Source: Nautilus pompilius
Lineage: Eukaryota > Mollusca > Cephalopoda > Nautilida > Nautilidae
DNA length: 64,000 bases
Direction: 5' to 3'
Assembly (NCBI GenBank): GCA_018389105.1
Contig: JACATO010002144.1
Coordinates: 124,001 to 188,000 of the forward strand
Shown: piece by piece, positions 58,561 through 64,000 of the stretch
How positions within the stretch are numbered: the first letter of the stretch is position 1
Layout: the number at the start of each line of letters is the position of its first letter
Program-made: the position numbers and the translations under genes
Notes under the pieces: generated by a model
What the model was told of the DNA's origin: nothing
The model's input: the letters and a program-made list of their open reading frames with translations, nothing else
Database searches by the model: none

Positions 58561-59169
58561 GGTGTTAATCAATTTGAAAATTACATTCATGACCCCTTTT
58601 CTCTTCCCTTGACATCCCTTGCATAACACATGATAGCTACCTGTCTTCTGGAATTATCAAACCGCATCACAAGCATCAAATAGCATTTTCCTACACAACC
58701 TATCAAAGATGTTACCATAATTATATTAATTAGTTGGTATTAAAGATATATTCCGATATTTCTTATTGAGTAGTTCCATAAAGTAAAGTTTCAGTTGTTT
58801 TATTAGAGGCTGGAAAATTGATCATATGCAACATCAAGAAAGATAAATGTTGGGCTAAGTCAGTGGGGTTTTTTTGCTCAGGAGAGCAAAGAGGAATCTG
58901 ACTGAACCTTTAAAAATAGGTTTCTTTCAACCATGTGTGGAGCAGTCCACCATATTTCCTGTTGCCATCTTGATGGGCCAACAACATCCATGGTGGAATG
59001 TAACTGCTAAAGTGATACAAGTGTTTTCGGCTTAAGAGCAATCCATCCAAGCAAGACATCGTGAAAGAGTTTCTTCGTGCAATGGCACTGATCCGTACAC
59101 TCTTGCGAAGTTGGACCACCAGAGATACCATGGATTTACTAGACATCCAGCACTCGGACACTGAACTAT

Positions 59170-59255
59170 TTACCTTTGCAAACTGTCTTGCATGCAACAA
59201 TGGTGTCCAGCCATCCATATTTAAGTAATTCTTAAAAAGCAATGTATTGATTTTT
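59170..59255 (-). pseudogene. Possible ankyrin-repeat exon relic
   Basis: The minus strand reads NYLNMDGWTPLLHARQFAK, similar to an ankyrin repeat (DGWTPLLHA...G). It follows a T-rich stretch ending TTTTTAAG (acceptor-like) and precedes AAAG|GTAAAT (donor-like). The downstream minus-strand frame stays open to 58910 but has no ankyrin pattern. It could be an isolated exon of an unseen gene, a relic, or chance. Confidence 0.25.
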
Positions 59256-59616
59256 GTTCATATTATTTTTTTTTTTAACCAGCTTGTCTTGCTGGGTAAA
59301 ATAGCCTTAAAGGAATCACATGGACACTTGATCGCTCTGATAAAAATTTTAGTGCCATTCCTAGTCTCACCTGATTTGTTATCAGACAAAATAAGCACAT
59401 AAAATCATAATCTTGATAATGTAGATAGCATGGTAAAATAACAGATTATCAAATTTTATTTGGAATAAAAATATGTATATGCTTTAATGATTAGGTCTAA
59501 ATTACTAGCTCAGTAAGGCAGAGAGAGAGTGCCTTTATTAATTACTTTTGAAAGTATAACAATGAATGCATAGTACGCCTTAATCAACCACACAAAAAAA
59601 TTGCCCAAGCGGGTAA

Positions 59617-59653
<37 letters not shown>

Positions 59654-60629
59654 AAATACAGATAGCTTTCACATGATGGTTTGACTGAAGAATGCAAACA
59701 ATTTCAACTAAAGCTACATATAGATAAGCTAAGCCCAAGATATAGCTTGGATAGATCCCAATCTCATGACTACAGCCAGCTATGTGCACAAACCCATCCA
59801 GGCCATCTAAAAGTTTGAAGTAGACTCTGTCCCTTTGTGAGAATAACAAAGTGCATTGTTTTGCTGCTTCTTTTGCTGCTCATAAATTTCTAGCCGCTGG
59901 AGTTTTTTTTTCTTTCACTTTACAATGCCCCATTAAGTGTCGGAACCCAATCCACAGAACCAACTCCCTCCACACAACTTGCTGGGTACAGCAGATTTAA
60001 TAGGGCTAGCAAATCAGTTTGTATTAGACAAAGAAGGACCAGTTAGTTTGAAGGCTGCACAATGGATGCCTACAGACAAAAGGGGGGTTAGCGCGTTCAG
60101 GGCCTAGAATAGTTCAAAGAGCTACAATTTTCTGGAACTTTATTTGTGAAACTATAAACTAAAGAAACGTATGGAACACTTTCGGCTTATTATGGTAAGA
60201 AGTTTTCCAGTTGTTGCAAAATTTTAAAACAGTTTTGGAAGTGGGTGAAATGGTGGCATGCAGTACTGCTTAACCCTTACCTGTACGAGAATACGGCTAT
60301 TGTCATCACTGTTGCGCTACTTACTACACAAGTAGGACAACAAAAGCAAATTAAAAGATAAATGACAAGTAATTTTCCACCTCTAAATCAAATATAGACA
60401 AAACAGTTTGGACTCTGGATCTGGGATATTTTTGTCTGTGCATAAATGTTTTTAAAGGTCCTTTTACAGGAATAAAATGGCAACCAAATTGTGTTAATTA
60501 TATCCATTAATGCTTGAAAAATTAAACTTATGGCAGTCAAGAACTTTCTTTTTGAAGCTGCCACTGAAAATTTCTTTAGACTGGGTCCCTGTAGGCAAAG
60601 CCTAGAAATATTCATTAATCACTGTGTGT
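59256..60629. other. Intergenic DNA with GA microsatellite
   Basis: AT-rich sequence around the (GA)n array at 59622. The open minus-strand frames at 59580-59849 and 60388-60615 are unrecognised. Confidence 0.45.
59622..59650. repeat. (GA)n microsatellite
   Basis: About fourteen GA units. Confidence 0.95.
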
Positions 60630-60813
60630 GGGAGACCAGGGGTAAGTTGTTACAGTACCGCTGATTCCTAATTAAATGTATAGCAAAAGCGCTAATCTAG
60701 AATGTTGTACTTTGAGATTGAAAGTCAAGGTATATGACGCCATAGATTAAAGTCTCTCATATACCTTTAATTAGGAATTACTGGGGTTGTAACAGCTAGC
60801 CCAGGTCTTCCCT
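60630..60813. mobile_element. Foldback MITE-like element, about 184 bp
   Basis: The left arm from 60630 (GGGAGACCAGGGGTAAGTTG and on to CCTAATTAAATGTATA) is mirrored by the right arm ending at 60813, with roughly 50 bp of imperfect complementarity including TTCCTAATTAAA. About 80 bp separate the arms. No coding capacity; target duplications are unclear. Confidence 0.7.
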
Positions 60814-62400
60814 CCCTTCATCTATCCGCTCTTAACTCGTGGATATCTTCTCCAGGGCCATGCCAACCAGGGAGGGAGTGTTGACACCCTCAATAATTTT
60901 GCTAATAAATGTCTTCAGGGATCATCTTTACTAAAAATTTGGCTCCTACCCCTAATGCTTCTTGACCACCACTAGAAATGTTGAAATTTTATAGCAGGTA
61001 ACTTTAAATTAAACCTTAAATTGAATATGTCTAATTTAAACATTTTATTCTGAATTTTGAATCACATTGGATGTAATTGCTAGTGTATAATGAACATTTG
61101 AAATGATGCCAATATACTAATTTATGATCAATATCACACACTCACAGTTATTACAGCTATTACAAAATGTTTCAGAATTTTCACTCTTCATATAAATTTT
61201 TTGATATTTATATAATGATTTTTATTTTCTAGATATTTACCCTATACTCATATATAATATTAAAATTTTTTTACAGATATATTGCTGACATACTGACTAA
61301 AATTTATTTAATGTTTATTTTTGGTTTCCTGTAAATAAGAATGGGGCCCTTCTTAACTCTTTATGCACTGATAATTTATGGGAGATACATTGCAATGGTG
61401 TCCAAGGTCCTAAATATAAACATTCCAATTACCTAACTTGTTTTTTTTTTGTAATTTTTTAACTGTATATCATCATTAATGAATAATGATGTATTTTTAG
61501 GCCCCTCCCTTATCAATATGCAGGGCCTAATATGGCTGCATCAATCACTTAGGTATATGCAACTCATGAGTCAAATTAGGACATACTTTTGAGGGCTCCA
61601 ATGTTATCTGATATAATCTTCGTTTATCACTTTTATAAAAGGACCCCCAAAAATAGTAATATCACACTTTGAGCGACACTAAATTCAGTATTTTATAATT
61701 AGGGCAAAAGGAAATAAAGTTTTAATCATGGTATGTTACATTAAAAATGTATTTTTAAACATGGAGTTTAGATATATTTAAATGTGAGCATTTGAAAAAA
61801 AGCATCCTCCCAAACTCTTGATTTCCTTTTATTATCAACTATGAATTTATATGCTTATATAGGGCCTAATACCTTCACCATAAGCAGTTATTTGCACAAT
61901 GATGCACATGCATTGTAATTTGTAAATTAGAGGTCTGAAGGATTTTCACCTACATCTGGCACAAGAACCCAGATTTGGCCAATCAAGCAGGCTCAATGAA
62001 TAAGTTTGTTGGACTGCATTATATAACCAATTCCAAAATGCCCGCCACTGAAAATACCACATTGGCTGTAGAATATAAAGAAAAAAGCACCATCATTTAT
62101 CCCAAAACAGTGGAATTGAGGCAGAAATTTTGGCCCCATAAGTATGCCGATGTCAGAACCTGCGGTCAGAATTGTTCCAAAAGTGTTTCCCACCAAATTA
62201 AAGCTTTTACATCTTTTTAAACACTACTAAGATGCGGAAGCATGTGGGGGGGGGGATGATGGATGAAGCAGGGGCACTGGTTCATTTCCTCCTGCTTCTG
62301 TTTGTGTGGAAGGACATTTAGGGGCCACTTCTGTTCTTTGAACTCAATAACGACAGGTTTCACTGAGCTTTATTGCCGCATAGCCCCCTAATTGGTCAAA
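60814..62400. other. Intergenic DNA left of the small-GTPase promoter
   Basis: AT-rich. A segment at 61975-62215 has long open frames on both strands and unusually balanced composition; on the minus strand it is glycine- and phenylalanine-rich (for example SQCGIFSGGHFGIGYIM). It may be a coding relic, but no family is recognised. Confidence 0.35.
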
Positions 62401-63030
62401 CAAATGCTTTAAAGTCGCCATCTATGGGGGGGGGGGACACATGTTTCCCATGATTCCTTGCTCAGCTGGTCTAAGTGGGGATTACTTAATGCAATCCAGA
62501 GACACAATGCCCATTGTTCCATCTCGTTTCTACCTCCCCCCCCCCTCCCCTCACTCCCGCCTAACGAGGTTGGGTGTGCAACAGAATATTAAGTATGCGG
62601 ACTGACAAGCAGGGCATTGATTGCTAGAGGGTTAAAAGAAAACAGACGGTATTAAATTCCAGATTCTTTTTTAAAATGTACTTTTGTACGTTTTGGCGGA
62701 AAATACCGAATGGTTCCGAAAATTTTTTTTTTTTTTTTAAAAGGGGAAAAATAATTATTTTTAAGCGTCATTTAAACGGTTTTTTTTAAGTAAATAGACG
62801 ACTTTAAAAAAAAATCTACACCTCAAAATATATGCATTTTTTTTTCTTCTTTCGAAATGGTAAACATCGGCTGCTTCTCCCCCCCCCCCGACACACACCC
62901 ACACACACACACACACCGCGCTCACGTGACCAAACAAAGATGGCGGTGTCAAAGGGGAAGAGTTCGCGATAGGTGAATTGCGAAGACGGGGGGGGAAAAA
63001 ATCCTGTACAGCAGGTAGAGTTAATCAAGT
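62400..63030 (+). promoter_or_regulatory. CpG-rich promoter and 5' UTR of the small-GTPase gene
   Basis: C-rich runs, CpG dinucleotides and a CA repeat lead into CTCACGTGACC (E-box CACGTG at 62923-62928) and AAGATGGCGG (62937-62946, YY1-type, plus-oriented). These lie about 100 bp upstream of the ATG at 63031, with no TATA box. Orientation and spacing fit a TATA-less plus-strand promoter starting near 62930. Confidence 0.6.
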
Positions 63031-63091
63031 ATGAGTTCGGCGGATGGCGTTAAATCCATCGAGGCGAAGGTGGTGGTGCTGGGATCTCAAG
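63031..63091 (+). CDS. Rab-like small GTPase, first coding exon
   Basis: The ATG at 63031 opens MSSADGVKSIEAKVVVLGSQ plus the first base of a Gly codon. The donor CAAG|GTGAGC follows 63091. KVVVLGSQG is the first beta strand and start of the P-loop (GxxxxGK[S/T], GSQG....) of Rab/Ras-family GTPases, which bind GTP and control membrane traffic. The lysine and the rest of the G domain must lie in exons beyond the window. The short charged leader before the G domain suits a Rab better than Ras or Rho. Which Rab it is cannot be told from 20 residues. The exon sits immediately downstream of promoter-like motifs, supporting the start. Confidence 0.7.
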
Positions 63092-63896
63092 GTGAGCGTT
63101 CAACAAACAACAACGTATCGCCGGGTAGTTAGTTAGTTAATTAATTAGGGGTTAGGAGGGCGGACATGCAGGGAGGGCTTCATTCTGGCGCCCGAACCCA
63201 TCTGTCATCGTGTCGGGCTTTCCGAACTTGCTGCTCGTCTGCGAAGTTGGTTACCACATTCGGGTCATCACGCTAACAATATTAATAATAATAATATAAT
63301 AGTAATATCATTAACTGCGCAAGGCCATCAATCTGCCCCCCCCCCACCACCACCACCCTTCTCTCTCTCTCTCCCCTTGTTCTGTTTTACACCTGCATTC
63401 GTCGTCAGTCGGGTTATTTCGGTAGATTTCTACTCCGAGGTGGAAGAAAAAGGACCACGACAAGCAGACGATGCGATAATAGCAACAGCGCTATTGGTTC
63501 TTGCTCCTCCCCCTCTCCCCCCCCTTACCTTGGTTACGAAAGATGCTGGCTGGGGAGGTTCTTTGTGTTCGATGTACACTTGAGTGGTTCGAATGAACGC
63601 TTCTGAGGGAGGGGAAGGTGCCCACCGGAACCCTTCGTTTGCTGCGGCTTAAAGTAGTCAGTGCATTCCACTCGAGTCCAGTCTACTCTGAAGTTAAGGA
63701 ATTTGCTATATCTCTGTTTGGAAATTAATAGTAGGTGAGTTAGTCGATGGAAGATTGTATGTAACTGGGTGTTTGGATCTCCACTACAGTGCCTCCCTTT
63801 CTAAGGATTAAAAATGGCAGATGTATAGCGTAGTAGTAGTCAGGGTGGTAGGATCGTAGAGATTTTATATTTTATTCATTAAATGTGTGTTGTTCA

Positions 63897-63934
<38 letters not shown>

Positions 63935-63937
63935 ACT
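63092..63937 (+). other. First intron of the small-GTPase gene (partial)
   Basis: It begins GTGAGC. The first few hundred bases remain CpG-rich, with pyrimidine runs at 63335-63380. No second exon is visible. It ends in a (TCA)n microsatellite. Confidence 0.6.
63898..63934. repeat. (TCA)n microsatellite
   Basis: Twelve TCA units directly abutting a transposon-like terminus. Confidence 0.95.
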
Positions 63938-64000
63938 CAGGGGCGGACTGAGAGTATTATAGGCCCTTGGGCAGTGCCCGATTGACCGATGGCTCAGTCC
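63938..64000. mobile_element. hAT-type terminus, truncated by the window edge
   Basis: CAGGGGCGGACTGA begins at 63938, followed by GGCCCTTGGGCAGTGCCCG. This start resembles the terminal repeats of widespread hAT (CAGGGGCGGACTGG-type) elements. The other end is out of view, so the target duplication cannot be tested. Confidence 0.5.

Noticed and set aside
61975..62220. 81-residue plus-strand open frame with a membrane-protein-like reading on the minus strand
   Set aside because: It is suggestive of a coding relic, but no family could be named and the minus reading has stops at both ends.

Overview
This is nuclear DNA from an animal: AT-rich, intron-rich and loaded with transposon remains, with GT-AG introns, microsatellites and two CpG-rich promoter-like islands. 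Long introns, Tc1/mariner elements with mollusc- and fish-type transposases, CR1-type LINEs, hAT elements and tRNA-like SINE heads suggest a lophotrochozoan, probably a mollusc and possibly a cephalopod. That placement is inference. Nothing here is bacterial, organellar or CRISPR-like.

Only two protein-coding genes are convincing. The first, on the minus strand, is the 5' part of the cohesin-loader gene Nipped-B/NIPBL. Six exons (18155-18256, 13582-13750, 3752-3864, 1457-1598, 850-995, 634-723) join in one frame to give about 241 N-terminal residues, and the gene continues beyond base 1. An acceptor sits just upstream of the start-codon exon, so there must be a non-coding exon further 5'. The best candidate lies in the CpG-rich island at about 39480-41800, with a donor at 40690; this would make intron 1 about 22 kb. 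The second gene is on the plus strand. It opens in a second CpG-rich island at 62400-63100 with a 61-nt first coding exon (63031-63091) of a Rab-like small GTPase, cut by an intron just before the P-loop lysine. Its promoter has an E-box and a YY1-type motif.

Almost everything else is mobile-element debris. (i) Two copies of one Tc1/mariner family (7111-8694 plus, 22515-24145 minus), each with TA flanks and doubled subterminal repeats, lie in opposite orientation in different Nipped-B introns. (ii) Intron 1 holds a nested graveyard: Tc1 fossils (about 26540 and 37000), a piggyBac fossil (27815-28640, minus), a hAT-type MITE (29219-29579), and a Tigger/jerky-type fossil (about 30400-34480) split by a complete but inactivated 2.83-kb hAT element (31508-34335) with perfect 14-bp terminal repeats and an 8-bp target duplication. 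(iii) The 41.8-62.4 kb interval holds a second degraded hAT transposase, a large AAT microsatellite, a Tc1 N-terminal fossil, a CR1-clade LINE fossil with endonuclease and reverse transcriptase remains, a foldback element, and possible relics of host-type genes. A further hAT-type terminus begins at 63938 and runs off the window.

No new multi-gene system was recognised. The most unusual structures are the nested hAT-in-Tigger insertion, the 28-bp hairpin (41617-41691) beside the Nipped-B island, the purine/G4 tract at 40500-40635, and the inverted Tc1 pair that brackets two Nipped-B exons.
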